From the NCBI GenBank assembly GCA_025360285.1, contig JANYCM010000063.1:1-24109 (forward strand): DNA of 24,109 bases, given 5' to 3'. Of this stretch, positions 1 to 6,554 are shown in pieces. This DNA comes from Sphingomonadales bacterium (GTDB taxonomy: Bacteria > Pseudomonadota > Alphaproteobacteria > Sphingomonadales > Sphingomonadaceae). Numbering within the stretch: the first letter of the stretch is position 1; the number at the start of each line of letters is the position of its first letter. The position numbers were made by a program, and so were the translations under genes. Below the pieces are notes generated by a model, which did no database searches, was not told the origin of the DNA, and worked only from the letters and a program-made list of their open reading frames with translations.

Positions 1-714
1 GAAGCTGGCAAAGCTGAAGCTCGCCGCCTCAAAAGCCTCGCGCCGCCGCACCAGTTTCAATGTGATGCGCGCCTTGACACCGAGCGCGCCGCAATCACCG
101 GTGAACAGCCCGGCAAGATCGGGGCCGAAGTGCCGGAAAAAGGCCGTGCTGTTTTCACTGCCGGCGCTGCCAGTGGACAGCAATTCGCCGGTGCCGGTGA
201 TGATATCGAGATTGAGCAAGGATTCAGCCGAAACGCCGGGGCCATGGCTGACGCTGTTCTGCGACATCGAGCCGCCGATGGTGGCGGCCAGGCCCGAAAA
301 TGGCCCCCAGAACGGCGTGCGCAGCCCGCGGGCTTTGAGCACATCGTACAATTCTGCCCAGGTGACACCGGCCTCGACGGTGACGATCGCCTTGGCTTCA
401 TCAAGGTCGATGGCCTTCAACCGGCTGGTATCGATGGTGACGCCGCCCGGCCGGCGATGGATATAGCCATCGGTGTAGCTCGCCCCGCCGCCGCGCACCG
501 TCAGCGGCGCGCCGGCGGCGGCACAGGCGGCGACCACCGCCTGCATCTCGGCAACGCTGCCCGGCCGCGCCACGGCGACCGGAATTTCGCCGGCGGCGAA
601 GCAATCGGTGCCGTGAAAGCGCCGGTCGGCTTCATCGGTGAGCAGATGCTCAGGGCCAACCGCCGCCGCCAGGGCATCGAGCAAAGAGGGAGCGTTCTTC
701 AACAGCGTTGCCAT
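1..714 (-). CDS. FAD-binding (PCMH-type) oxidase/dehydrogenase, C-terminus outside window
   Basis: The reading frame is open from the ATG at 714 to the left edge and gives the first 238 residues of a VAO/GlcD-type FAD-linked oxidoreductase. Seen: the PCMH FAD-binding start (ARPGSVAEMQAVV, about residues 49-61), the pyrophosphate-binding loop RGGGASYTDG (74-83), the glycine-rich stretch TIGGSMSQNSVSHG (145-158), and LFTGDCGALGVKARITLKL (203-221), which matches the family's end-of-FAD-domain motif. The family oxidises 2-hydroxy acids, alcohols or phenols with bound FAD. The substrate-binding C-terminal domain is missing here, so the substrate cannot be called. Only 3 bp separate it from the preceding stop, so it is the fifth gene of the leftward operon. 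No signal peptide is seen, so it is probably cytoplasmic. Confidence 0.88.
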   Translation of the reverse strand, partial: MATLLKNAPSLLDALAAAVGPEHLLTDEADRRFHGTDCFAAGEIPVAVARPGSVAEMQAVVAACAAAGAPLTVRGGGASYTDGYIHRRPGGVTIDTSRLKAIDLDEAKAIVTVEAGVTWAELYDVLKARGLRTPFWGPFSGLAATIGGSMSQNSVSHGPGVSAESLLNLDIITGTGELLSTGSAGSENSTAFFRHFGPDLAGLFTGDCGALGVKARITLKLVRRREAFEAASFSFASF

Positions 715-717
715 GGC

Positions 718-1053
718 CTAGCCTTTCGCGATTTCGTCGAGCGCCGCGGTAAAACGGCCCTCATCATCCTGTTCAGCAGCCTGCGCCGCATCCTGCCGCG
801 CCAGATAGTAGAGCCGGGTAAGGAACGCCTGCCGCCGCGCTTCGCGGACTTCGAGCACCGCTTGCGGCGGTTCATAGGCCTCGATCGCCGCGCCGAGCCC
901 GGCCTCGCTCGCCACCCGCTCCACCGTATCGAGCCTGTCCCGCAGCACGGTCATCTCCTGCGCCAGCACCACGATCATCGACATCGCCTGATCGAGCCCC
1001 GGCGCGTCATAGAAACGCGGCCGCTTGCCGCGCGCGGTGCGCCGCAAGGTCAT
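718..1053 (-). CDS. Small conserved-looking protein with a coiled-coil segment, function unknown
   Basis: This is a 111-residue protein starting at an ATG that overlaps the methyltransferase stop as ATGA. An in-frame upstream start at 1080 would overlap the methyltransferase by 31 bp and is less likely. The N-terminus is basic (RRTARGKRPRFY). Residues of about 15-45 (LDQAMSMIVVLAQEM, then TVLRDRLDTVERV) have heptad spacing of hydrophobics and look like a short coiled coil. The C-terminal half is rich in Ala, Arg, Gln and Glu. There is no signal peptide, no transmembrane helix and no catalytic motif. I do not recognise a named family. Its position between a methyltransferase and an oxidase, with overlap on one side and a 3-bp gap on the other, suggests a partner or scaffold of a neighbouring enzyme, which is inference only. 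Confidence 0.75.
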   Translation of the reverse strand: MTLRRTARGKRPRFYDAPGLDQAMSMIVVLAQEMTVLRDRLDTVERVASEAGLGAAIEAYEPPQAVLEVREARRQAFLTRLYYLARQDAAQAAEQDDEGRFTAALDEIAKG

Positions 1054-2252
1054 GGCTTTTTCCCGATCAACACTTCCCAACCGCCGCCGGGGGCATATTC
1101 GCCGGCGGTGAAATCGCGCTCCGCCAGGCTTTCGGCGGCGGCCTCGGTATAGCTTTCGTCCGATGCGGCAAATTCCATGATCGCCATCGGCGCGGTATCG
1201 AAACGCACATCGGCAAAGCCGGCGGCTGTGGCCAGTGCCACCTGGTCGATCTCGCGCATGGCGCCCCAGAAGGGTTCGTTGTTGTACCAGGTTTCATTGT
1301 CGAGGATGAACTGGGTGAAGGGGTCCATCAGGTCGAACGGCGGCAGATCGGCGTGGATCATCAGGCCGCCGGGCGCCAGCAAGCGGTGGCATTCGCGGAT
1401 GATGGCGGGCATCGCCTTGCCGCTGGTTTCGTGCAGCAGGATATGGCTGACGATCAGATCGAAACTGCCGGCCTCGAACCCCGTCGCTTCGGCGTTGCGC
1501 TGCAGGAAACCGACATCAAAGCCCATGCCGGCGGCGCGCGCATGGGCGTAACGCACCTGCGGGCCGGCGACATCGATGCCGATGACTTCGGCCTCCGGAA
1601 AGGCTTCCTTGAAGGGCAGGGTCGAATGGCCGACGGTGCAACCCATGTCGAGAATGCGTTTCGGCGCGAAATCCGGCATGGTGCGGCGGATATAATTGGC
1701 GACCGACCGCCCCATATCGTCATTGGCCGGACCCATATAGCCCATGGCGTAAAGATAGACGCCGCGATCATAAAGCGCGCCGGCGGCAATTTCACCCGCC
1801 TCCGCATACCCTCCCGGCATGCAATGGATATCCAGCGCCGTCACATAGCGCGGCGTGGCGAAATCATCGGCGGTTTCCAGCGGCGCCGGGCTGGCGGCGG
1901 ACAGGGCGCGGGCGCGCGCCTCGATTTCGGGCAATTGCCGGTCGATGGTGTCGATGACCGAATCCCACAACAATTCCTGGGCGATGCGGTTGGTGGCAGC
2001 ATAATGCTGGAAATACACATCGCCGACCATCGCCTTCCTTATGGCGTGGCGGTCGGCCGGCGCGGTGCCCTGGGCGCGCTGATAGGCGGGGGCGGCGCGG
2101 TGCTTGAACACCGGGCCCAGGCCGGGCAGCAGGCCGGATTGCACAAAGCCTTTCAGGCTCTTGGTGAACTCCTGGGCGGCGCGTTCGTCATGATCGGGCC
2201 GCGGCAGCACCGGATGCGCGCCCTGTTGAAAGGTGTTGAGCATGGCGGTCAT
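1050..2252 (-). CDS. Class I SAM-dependent methyltransferase
   Basis: A 400-residue protein. The Rossmann-type methyltransferase domain fills roughly residues 195-330: motif I ILDMGCTVGH (200-209), the acidic end of strand 2 in VIGIDVAG (223-230), SFDLIVSHILLHE (263-275) and LLAPGG (291-296). The first 190 residues form an alpha-helical region without a recognised motif, so the protein is longer than a minimal methyltransferase and may carry a substrate-binding cap. It should transfer a methyl group from S-adenosylmethionine to a small molecule in the cytoplasm; the acceptor is unknown. The ATG at 2252 overlaps the upstream hydrolase stop as ATGA, and its own stop overlaps the next start the same way, so translation is probably coupled. 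A second Met (MLNTF) lies three codons in. Confidence 0.88.
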   Translation of the reverse strand: MTAMLNTFQQGAHPVLPRPDHDERAAQEFTKSLKGFVQSGLLPGLGPVFKHRAAPAYQRAQGTAPADRHAIRKAMVGDVYFQHYAATNRIAQELLWDSVIDTIDRQLPEIEARARALSAASPAPLETADDFATPRYVTALDIHCMPGGYAEAGEIAAGALYDRGVYLYAMGYMGPANDDMGRSVANYIRRTMPDFAPKRILDMGCTVGHSTLPFKEAFPEAEVIGIDVAGPQVRYAHARAAGMGFDVGFLQRNAEATGFEAGSFDLIVSHILLHETSGKAMPAIIRECHRLLAPGGLMIHADLPPFDLMDPFTQFILDNETWYNNEPFWGAMREIDQVALATAAGFADVRFDTAPMAIMEFAASDESYTEAAAESLAERDFTAGEYAPGGGWEVLIGKKP

Positions 2253-3172
2253 TGCGGTGTCCCCAATTGGTTCGGGATATGGCTGTCATGGTTCGCCAGA
2301 TACCAGTCGGCGATTTCGGCGCGGGTCGCCCACCACACGCCCGGCAGGCTTTGCGCATGTTCGATGAACTGGCGGATAGCGCGGATGCGGTGCGCCCGTC
2401 CCGAGACATGCGGGTGCAGGCCGATATTCATGATGCGCCCCGTCGCGGCGCCCTCTTCATACAGCACATCCAGCTCCTCGATCAGGATATCGCGGAACTG
2501 GTCGGTGGTGTAATTGCGCCGGGTCAGCAGGGTGAAATCATTGATTTCATTGCTGTAGGGGATCGAAACGATCGGCCCCGAGGGCGTGGACAACAGATAG
2601 GGCTGATCATCATTCATGATGTCGCAGTAGAAACTGCACCCCTGTTCGGCGAGGATATCCGCCGTCTGCAAGGTGCCGCGCAGCGATGACGACAGCCAGC
2701 CGCGCGCCTTGCGACCGGTTTCCGCCTCATATTTGGCCAGCGTCCGCAGCACGATCTCGCGCTCGCGTCCGGGATCGCCGGCGAAATCGCTGAGCAATTC
2801 GCCCTGTTCCCAATTATGCGCCAGCAATTCCCAGCCGCGATCGAGCACCGCCTGCACCATGGCGCGGCGGCGATCGAAGGTTACGGCGTTGGTGGTGCAG
2901 CTCGCCTTGGCGCCCATTTTGTCGAACAGCTCGTACAGGCGCCAGATGCCGACGCGTTGCCCATATTCGCGCCATGTGTAGTTGGGGAAATCCGGCACCC
3001 GGCCGGGCAGCACATCGGGCAGGATCGGCGGGCCGCCGGCGTAATAGGGCTTGTCGGTATCCTTGGTCAGGTCCCAGGTTTCCAGGTTGAAGGTGATGAT
3101 CAGCGCGACACGGGCGCCGTTCGGCCATTTCAGCGGCTGGCGCTGCGAAATCGGGATATAGGGATATTCCAT
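2249..3172 (-). CDS. NodB-fold 'polysaccharide deacetylase' family hydrolase, PuuE/cyclic-imide-hydrolase type
   Basis: A 307-residue protein. The family pattern is clear: ALIITFNLETW (23-33), RLYELFDKMGAKASCTTNA (78-96), GWELLAHNWEQGE (113-125), ARGWLSSSLRGTLQTADIL (156-174), DIMNDDQPY (184-192) and LHPHVSGRAHRIRAI (252-266). The usual carbohydrate-deacetylase TFDD motif is absent (FNLE instead) and the His-x3-His metal pair is not seen. That is the state of the PuuE allantoinase and cyclic-imide hydrolase branch, which hydrolyses ring amides rather than N-acetyl sugars. No signal peptide is seen, which also argues against cell-wall sugars. It starts 14 bp after the racemase-fold gene and overlaps the methyltransferase start. 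The family call is firm; ring-amide hydrolysis is inferred from motif loss and context. Confidence 0.87.
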   Translation of the reverse strand: MEYPYIPISQRQPLKWPNGARVALIITFNLETWDLTKDTDKPYYAGGPPILPDVLPGRVPDFPNYTWREYGQRVGIWRLYELFDKMGAKASCTTNAVTFDRRRAMVQAVLDRGWELLAHNWEQGELLSDFAGDPGREREIVLRTLAKYEAETGRKARGWLSSSLRGTLQTADILAEQGCSFYCDIMNDDQPYLLSTPSGPIVSIPYSNEINDFTLLTRRNYTTDQFRDILIEELDVLYEEGAATGRIMNIGLHPHVSGRAHRIRAIRQFIEHAQSLPGVWWATRAEIADWYLANHDSHIPNQLGTPQ

Positions 3173-3186
3173 GGGTCAAAAATGCC

Positions 3187-3933
3187 TCAATGATCCGCGA
3201 ACAGGGCGCCATAACCGTCAAACTGGTCCATGATGCCCTGCGACCGCAGCGCGTGCCAATAGGTGGCGGTGTTGATGGCGATGACCGGCTTTTCGAGCCA
3301 GAATTCGGCGATGCCGGCGACACGGGCAAAGGCCAGATTGGTGCCGCACTGGATGATCGCATCGACCTGAGAGTCGTCAACCTCCGCGATGGCGCGCTTC
3401 AGGGTGGTTTCGCTTTCATGGGCGATCAGCATCGGGCTGGCGCATTTCAGGCCCTTGATGGCCATCACCTCATAGCCCGAATCTTCGAAAAACCGCCGCA
3501 CCTGGGTGTCGCCGACGGGCATATAAGGGGTGATGATGCTGATGCGCTTCGCCCCGCCCAGTGCCTGAACGGCGGCATCGCACGCGGTGCTGCCCATGAT
3601 GACGGGCTTGCCGGTTTGCGCCACCAGCCGGTCGTGCATCGCCTGGGCGCCATCGGCACCGTCCCAGAAGGTTTCCGCCGACATGCCCATGACGACAGCA
3701 TCGGGCGCCATCGACATGGCGACATCTACAGCATCGGTGGTGGCGGCGCGGATATTGTTCAACATGACCATGAAGCTGGCATCATCGGTGACGCGCGTAT
3801 CGGGGATGGCGATGCGGGCGAAATGGTTGGTAACGCCGCGCGGCCGCATCGCATCATATTCAGGTTGCACGCTGGTATTCGTCGATGGTGCCACCACCGC
3901 GAACTTGGCCCGGTATCCTAGGGAATCGCCCAC
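3187..3933 (-). CDS. Asp/Glu racemase-fold enzyme, arylmalonate decarboxylase/maleate isomerase-like (paralogue A)
   Basis: The call starts at GTG 3933 (248 aa) because a perfect AGGAGG lies 5 bp upstream; an open frame to 4023 only adds low-complexity glycine-rich sequence. Seen: the N-terminal signature VVAPSTNTSVQPEYD (13-27), shared with maleate isomerases and arylmalonate decarboxylases; VVMGMSAETFWDG (80-92), where Gly83 sits where racemases have their first cysteine, as in arylmalonate decarboxylase; and QCGTNL (195-200), with Cys196 at the second catalytic cysteine. One active-site cysteine plus glycine is the decarboxylase pattern; cis-trans isomerases use two cysteines. It is first in the leftward operon and has a diverged paralogue at 5736-6479. 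The reaction is probably decarboxylation or isomerisation of a small dicarboxylate, in the cytoplasm. Confidence 0.87.
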   Translation of the reverse strand: MGDSLGYRAKFAVVAPSTNTSVQPEYDAMRPRGVTNHFARIAIPDTRVTDDASFMVMLNNIRAATTDAVDVAMSMAPDAVVMGMSAETFWDGADGAQAMHDRLVAQTGKPVIMGSTACDAAVQALGGAKRISIITPYMPVGDTQVRRFFEDSGYEVMAIKGLKCASPMLIAHESETTLKRAIAEVDDSQVDAIIQCGTNLAFARVAGIAEFWLEKPVIAINTATYWHALRSQGIMDQFDGYGALFADH

Positions 3934-3982
3934 AAGTGCCTCCTGATGCCTGCGCCTGGATTCTGTGCAGCCTCGCGGCGCA

Positions 3983-4009
3983 CCCCCGCCCCCGCCTCCG
4001 CCCCCGCCC
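3983..4009 (-). other. G-quadruplex-type motif on the minus strand
   Basis: On the minus strand four G-runs of 3, 5, 5 and 5 bases are joined by spacers of 1, 7 and 1 bases (the 7-base spacer is CGGAGGC), which satisfies the common G3+N1-7 rule. It lies in the candidate leader of the leftward operon and partly overlaps the left hairpin arm. Folding is not shown by sequence alone. Confidence 0.45.
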
Positions 4010-4055
4010 GGCCACCCAGTCAAGCATAGTTCCGTTGGGTGGCCGGGCGGGGGCG
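3999..4055. repeat. Perfect 20-bp inverted repeat with 17-bp spacer
   Basis: The left arm (3999-4018) and right arm (4036-4055) are exact reverse complements over 20 bp; pairing ends at 3998/4056. The arms read CGCCCCCGCCCGGCCACCCA and its complement, with loop GTCAAGCATAGTTCCGT. As RNA on either strand this would be a very stable hairpin. There is no T-run after it, so it is not a typical intrinsic terminator. It lies 66 bp from the leftward start and 185 bp from the rightward start. Confidence 0.85.
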
Positions 4056-4059
4056 CGGG
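4037..4059 (+). other. G-quadruplex-type motif on the plus strand
   Basis: On the plus strand G-runs of 3, 3, 5 and 3 bases are joined by spacers of 5, 1 and 3 bases (TGGCC, C, CGC). It overlaps the right arm of the inverted repeat, so hairpin and quadruplex would be mutually exclusive folds. It would lie in the leader of the rightward operon if transcription starts upstream of it. Confidence 0.4.
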
Positions 4060-4240
4060 CCGGTTCCGCTTGCCTGGAACAGTCTCTAACGCCGGGGCGC
4101 GGCGCGGCGTCGCGGTCGCCGCTGCTGTGTTCGCTTGGCGGTCATATCGGCAAACGCCGCCCGCAGCGGGGTGATGGCGGCGCTACGCCGGTGCCAGTAT
4201 TTATGGCCGGCAAACCCGGCTTTTGGGGAAAGGAGCGCGG

Positions 4241-4540
4241 ATGGCCGCCTGGCTCGTCTCGACTGTCCGCATCACCGACATGGATCGGTTCGGTGCCTAT
4301 GCCCGCGCCATCGCCGGGCTCGCCGAGGCGCATGGCGGCCGCTATGTCGTGCGCGGCAGCGTCACCGAACAGGCCGAAGGCGAGGCCCCCGCCGATGCGA
4401 TTGGCGGCGAACGTATCGTCGTGGTGGAATTTCCCGATATGGACGCCGCCCGCGCCTATCTGGGCAGCGAGGCCTATCGCGCCGGCAAGGCGCTGCGCGT
4501 GGGCGCCGCCGACGTCAACATCCGGCTGATCGCCGGCTGA
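4241..4540 (+). CDS. DUF1330 family protein (dimeric alpha-beta barrel)
   Basis: A 99-residue protein starting at ATG 4241, six bases after an AAGGAG Shine-Dalgarno; an upstream in-frame TTG at 4223 lacks one. The pattern is that of DUF1330: WLVSTVRITDMDRFGAYARA near the N-terminus, GGRYVVRGSV in the middle, IVVVEFPDMDAARAYLGSEAY (with the typical FPD..A..) and a C-terminal basic strand. These small proteins fold like ferredoxin-type dimeric barrels and often accompany catabolic operons, with no fixed activity known. It is first in the rightward operon and its TGA overlaps the monooxygenase ATG by one base. A second, longer DUF1330 gene lies at 21536-21958, also in a catabolic-looking set. 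Confidence 0.87.
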   Translation: MAAWLVSTVRITDMDRFGAYARAIAGLAEAHGGRYVVRGSVTEQAEGEAPADAIGGERIVVVEFPDMDAARAYLGSEAYRAGKALRVGAADVNIRLIAG

Positions 4541-5739
4541 TGGCCGACTATGATGTCATCATCGCCGGCGGCGGGCCGGTGGGGACGGTGGCAGGCTATG
4601 CCCTGGCCAAGGCCGGGCTGATGGTGCTGGTGGTCGAGGCCGACAGCCAGCCGCCCGAAGACCTGCGCGCCTCCACCTTCCACCCGCCGACGCTGGAAAT
4701 GCTCGATCGGCTGGGGGTGCTGACCGATATGCTGCCGCTGGGGCTGAAGGCGCCGGTGTATCAATATCGCATCCGCGCCACCGGCGAGGTGCTGGCCTTT
4801 GACCTGTCGGAACTGGCGGACCGCACGCCCTTCCCGTTCCGCCTGCAATGCGAACAATGGAAGCTGGCGCGGCTGCTGGCGGCCCGGCTGGCGGCGCACC
4901 CCAATGCCGATATGGTGTTTTCGCGCCGCGTGGTGCATTTCAGCCAGGACGCCGACGGTGTGACCGCGGCGCTCGAATCCCCCACTGCCATCGAACAATT
5001 GCGCTGCCGCTATCTGATTGCCGCCGATGGCGCCAATTCGATTGTACGCAAATGGCTGGGGGTGGAATTCGAAGGCTTCACCTATCCGGAAAAATTCCTG
5101 TGCCTGTCAACGACCCTGCCGCTGGATCAGCATTTCGACCGGCTGGCCTATGTCAATTATGTCGCCGACCCCGATGACTGGCACGTGCTGTTGCGCGTGC
5201 CCAGCCTGTGGCGGGTGCTGGTTTCGGCCGATGAGGCGGCGAGTGATGCGGATCTGAAATCCGATGCCAACAAGGATGCGATCTTCGGGCGGTTGCTCGG
5301 CGATGGCCCGCCGGTGGAAACCGTCCACCGCACCATCTATCGGGTGCATCAGCGGGTGGCGCAGCGCTATAATCACGGCCGGGTAGTGCTGATCGGCGAT
5401 GCGGCGCATCTGAACAACCCCTTGGGGGGCCTGGGGATGAACAGCGGCATCCATGATGCGATCAACCTGGCCGAAAAGCTGCCGCAGATCATTTTGGAGG
5501 GGGCGGCGGCCGCGCCTTTGCTGGATCGGTTCGACCGGCAGCGGCGCACGGTGATGCACAATTTCATCCAGGCGCAGACGATCGCCAACAAGCGCCTGAT
5601 CGAAGCACGGGACCCGGTGGCGCGCGAGGAATATTATGCCGCGATGCGCGCGGTGAATGGCGATACGGACAAAAGGCGCGAGTATCTGTACAATCAGGCG
5701 ATGTTCAAAAGCCTGGATGATGCGGCGGTGATTGCGTGA
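4540..5739 (+). CDS. FAD-dependent aromatic-ring-type monooxygenase (PHBH/FAD_binding_3 family)
   Basis: A 399-residue protein starting at the ATG in TGATG, overlapping the DUF1330 stop. It has all three fingerprints of class A flavoprotein hydroxylases: the dinucleotide motif VIIAGGGPVG (6-15) closed by VVEA (31-34), the DG motif RYLIAADGANSIVRKWLG (157-174), and the GD motif RVVLIGDAAHLNNPLGGLGMNSG (281-303). The length is normal for the family (about 390-420 aa). Such enzymes use NAD(P)H and oxygen to hydroxylate an aromatic or heteroaromatic ring, or to oxidise a related substrate. There is no signal peptide, so it is cytoplasmic. The substrate is unknown; ring hydroxylation fits the neighbouring racemase-fold and ring-amide-hydrolase genes. 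The stop overlaps the next gene's GTG. Confidence 0.92.
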   Translation: MADYDVIIAGGGPVGTVAGYALAKAGLMVLVVEADSQPPEDLRASTFHPPTLEMLDRLGVLTDMLPLGLKAPVYQYRIRATGEVLAFDLSELADRTPFPFRLQCEQWKLARLLAARLAAHPNADMVFSRRVVHFSQDADGVTAALESPTAIEQLRCRYLIAADGANSIVRKWLGVEFEGFTYPEKFLCLSTTLPLDQHFDRLAYVNYVADPDDWHVLLRVPSLWRVLVSADEAASDADLKSDANKDAIFGRLLGDGPPVETVHRTIYRVHQRVAQRYNHGRVVLIGDAAHLNNPLGGLGMNSGIHDAINLAEKLPQIILEGAAAAPLLDRFDRQRRTVMHNFIQAQTIANKRLIEARDPVAREEYYAAMRAVNGDTDKRREYLYNQAMFKSLDDAAVIA

Positions 5740-6479
5740 CGGACGTGCGGGGGTGGCGGGCCAAGATGGCCGTGCTCGGCCCATCGACCAACACGATCGT
5801 GCAGCCCGACATGGACGATCTGCGCGTCCCCGGCGTCACGGCGCATTACGCCCGGATTTTTGTCGAGAACCTCGCTGTCGGCGACAATGCCAGCTTCAAG
5901 GCGCTGACCGACGCGATCACCATCAGCGTCGATGAGGCGGTCAAATCGGTGCTGACCTGCCAGCCCGATCATATCGTCATGGGCATGTCGGCGATCACCT
6001 TTTATGGCGGCATCGCCGGCGCCGAGGCGTTCCGGGCGCGCATCGCGGCGATTTCGGGGCGGGGGGTATCGACGGGCGCCATTGCCACGGCCGAAGCCTT
6101 GCGGCGTTTCGGGGTAAAGCGCGTCGCCTTCCTGTCGCCCTATTTCCCCGCCGCCAATGCCGAGGTGCGCAATTTCTTCACCGAATCGGGCTTCACGGTA
6201 TTGGGCGACCGCTGCCTCGAATGCGCCTCGCCGGTGGCGATTGCCCAGGTGCCGCCGGAACGCTTGCGCCACGTGCTGGGGGAACTTGATGGGCCGGATG
6301 TCGAAGCAATCGTCCAGGTCGGCACGAACCTGTCGATGCTAGATCTGTGCGCGGCGGCCGAGCAGGTGCTGGGCAAGCCGGTGATCAGCATCAACGCCGC
6401 GACCTGGTGGCACGGACTGCGCGCCGCCGGCATCGAGGACCGGGTGTGGGGCAAGGGGCGGGTGCTGGAAGCGTTTTGA
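5736..6479 (+). CDS. Asp/Glu racemase-fold protein, maleate isomerase-like (paralogue B, catalytic Cys absent)
   Basis: A 247-residue protein starting at GTG 5736, overlapping the monooxygenase TGA as GTGA. It aligns by eye along its whole length with the protein at 3187-3933: VLGPSTNTIVQPD (13-25), IVMGMSAITFYGG (80-92), LSPYFPAANAEVRNFFTESGF (133-153), ECASPVAIA (162-170), VQVGTNLSMLD (193-203) and KPVISINAATWWHGLRAAGI (214-233). The key difference is Val195 (codon GTC) where paralogue A has Cys196, and glycine at the first cysteine position, so neither classical catalytic cysteine is present. Candidate roles are an enzyme with different chemistry, a non-catalytic partner of A, or a binding protein. 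It is the last gene of the rightward operon, with 75 bp before the next gene. Confidence 0.85.
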   Translation: MTDVRGWRAKMAVLGPSTNTIVQPDMDDLRVPGVTAHYARIFVENLAVGDNASFKALTDAITISVDEAVKSVLTCQPDHIVMGMSAITFYGGIAGAEAFRARIAAISGRGVSTGAIATAEALRRFGVKRVAFLSPYFPAANAEVRNFFTESGFTVLGDRCLECASPVAIAQVPPERLRHVLGELDGPDVEAIVQVGTNLSMLDLCAAAEQVLGKPVISINAATWWHGLRAAGIEDRVWGKGRVLEAF

Positions 6480-6498
6480 CGCATTCATGCCGGGGTCA

Positions 6499-6528
6499 TT
6501 GGCAGGCCGGCAGCAAGCGGGCTAAACT
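6499..6528 (+). promoter_or_regulatory. Candidate sigma70-type promoter for the M16 peptidase gene
   Basis: TTGGCA (6499-6504) and TAAACT (6523-6528) are separated by 18 bp in the 75-bp gap before the peptidase gene. The matches to TTGACA and TATAAT are 5/6 and 4/6. It would give a leader of about 20 bases containing GGAGA before the ATG at 6555. Confidence 0.35.
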
Positions 6529-6554
6529 TTGCCCTTGTCCTGTCCGGAGAACCC

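Larger units (their letters stand above)
3934..4240. promoter_or_regulatory. 307-bp divergent intergenic region between two catabolic-looking operons
   Basis: No gene is supported here; the open frames are proline- or glycine-rich artefacts of a C-rich tract. The region must hold promoters for both divergent operons, but I could not pick a convincing -35/-10 pair for either. It contains a Shine-Dalgarno AGGAGG for the leftward GTG start (plus-strand cctcct just right of 3938), a CCCCCG-repeat tract, a perfect inverted repeat at 3999-4055, and a short GC hairpin (GCCGG-CCGGC, 4206-4220) followed by TTTT directly before the rightward Shine-Dalgarno. A bidirectional regulator site is likely here, but no regulator gene lies next to it. 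Confidence 0.6.

Noticed and set aside
130..1152. 340-codon plus-strand open frame over the oxidase and small gene
   Set aside because: It is antisense to the FAD-oxidase frame, which shows family motifs. The plus-strand product has Arg/Gly/His-rich shadow composition. The same reasoning removes the long antisense frames at 1353-2513, 9900-11099, 13182-14399, 15026-16270, 17032-18168 and 18357-19409.
3934..4023. N-terminal extension of paralogue A starting at 4023
   Set aside because: The added 30 residues are low-complexity glycine-rich sequence read through the inverted repeat. The GTG at 3933 has a perfect Shine-Dalgarno and starts at the family's normal N-terminus.
3965..4174. 69-codon plus-strand frame with a polyproline run
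   Set aside because: The polyproline comes from the CCCCCG tract of the divergent region; there is no ribosome binding site and no family resemblance.
4206..4224. GCCGG-CAAAC-CCGGC hairpin with TTTT before the DUF1330 gene, considered as an attenuator
   Set aside because: The stem is only 5 bp; no leader peptide or competing structure was seen. It is noted within the divergent-region entry only.
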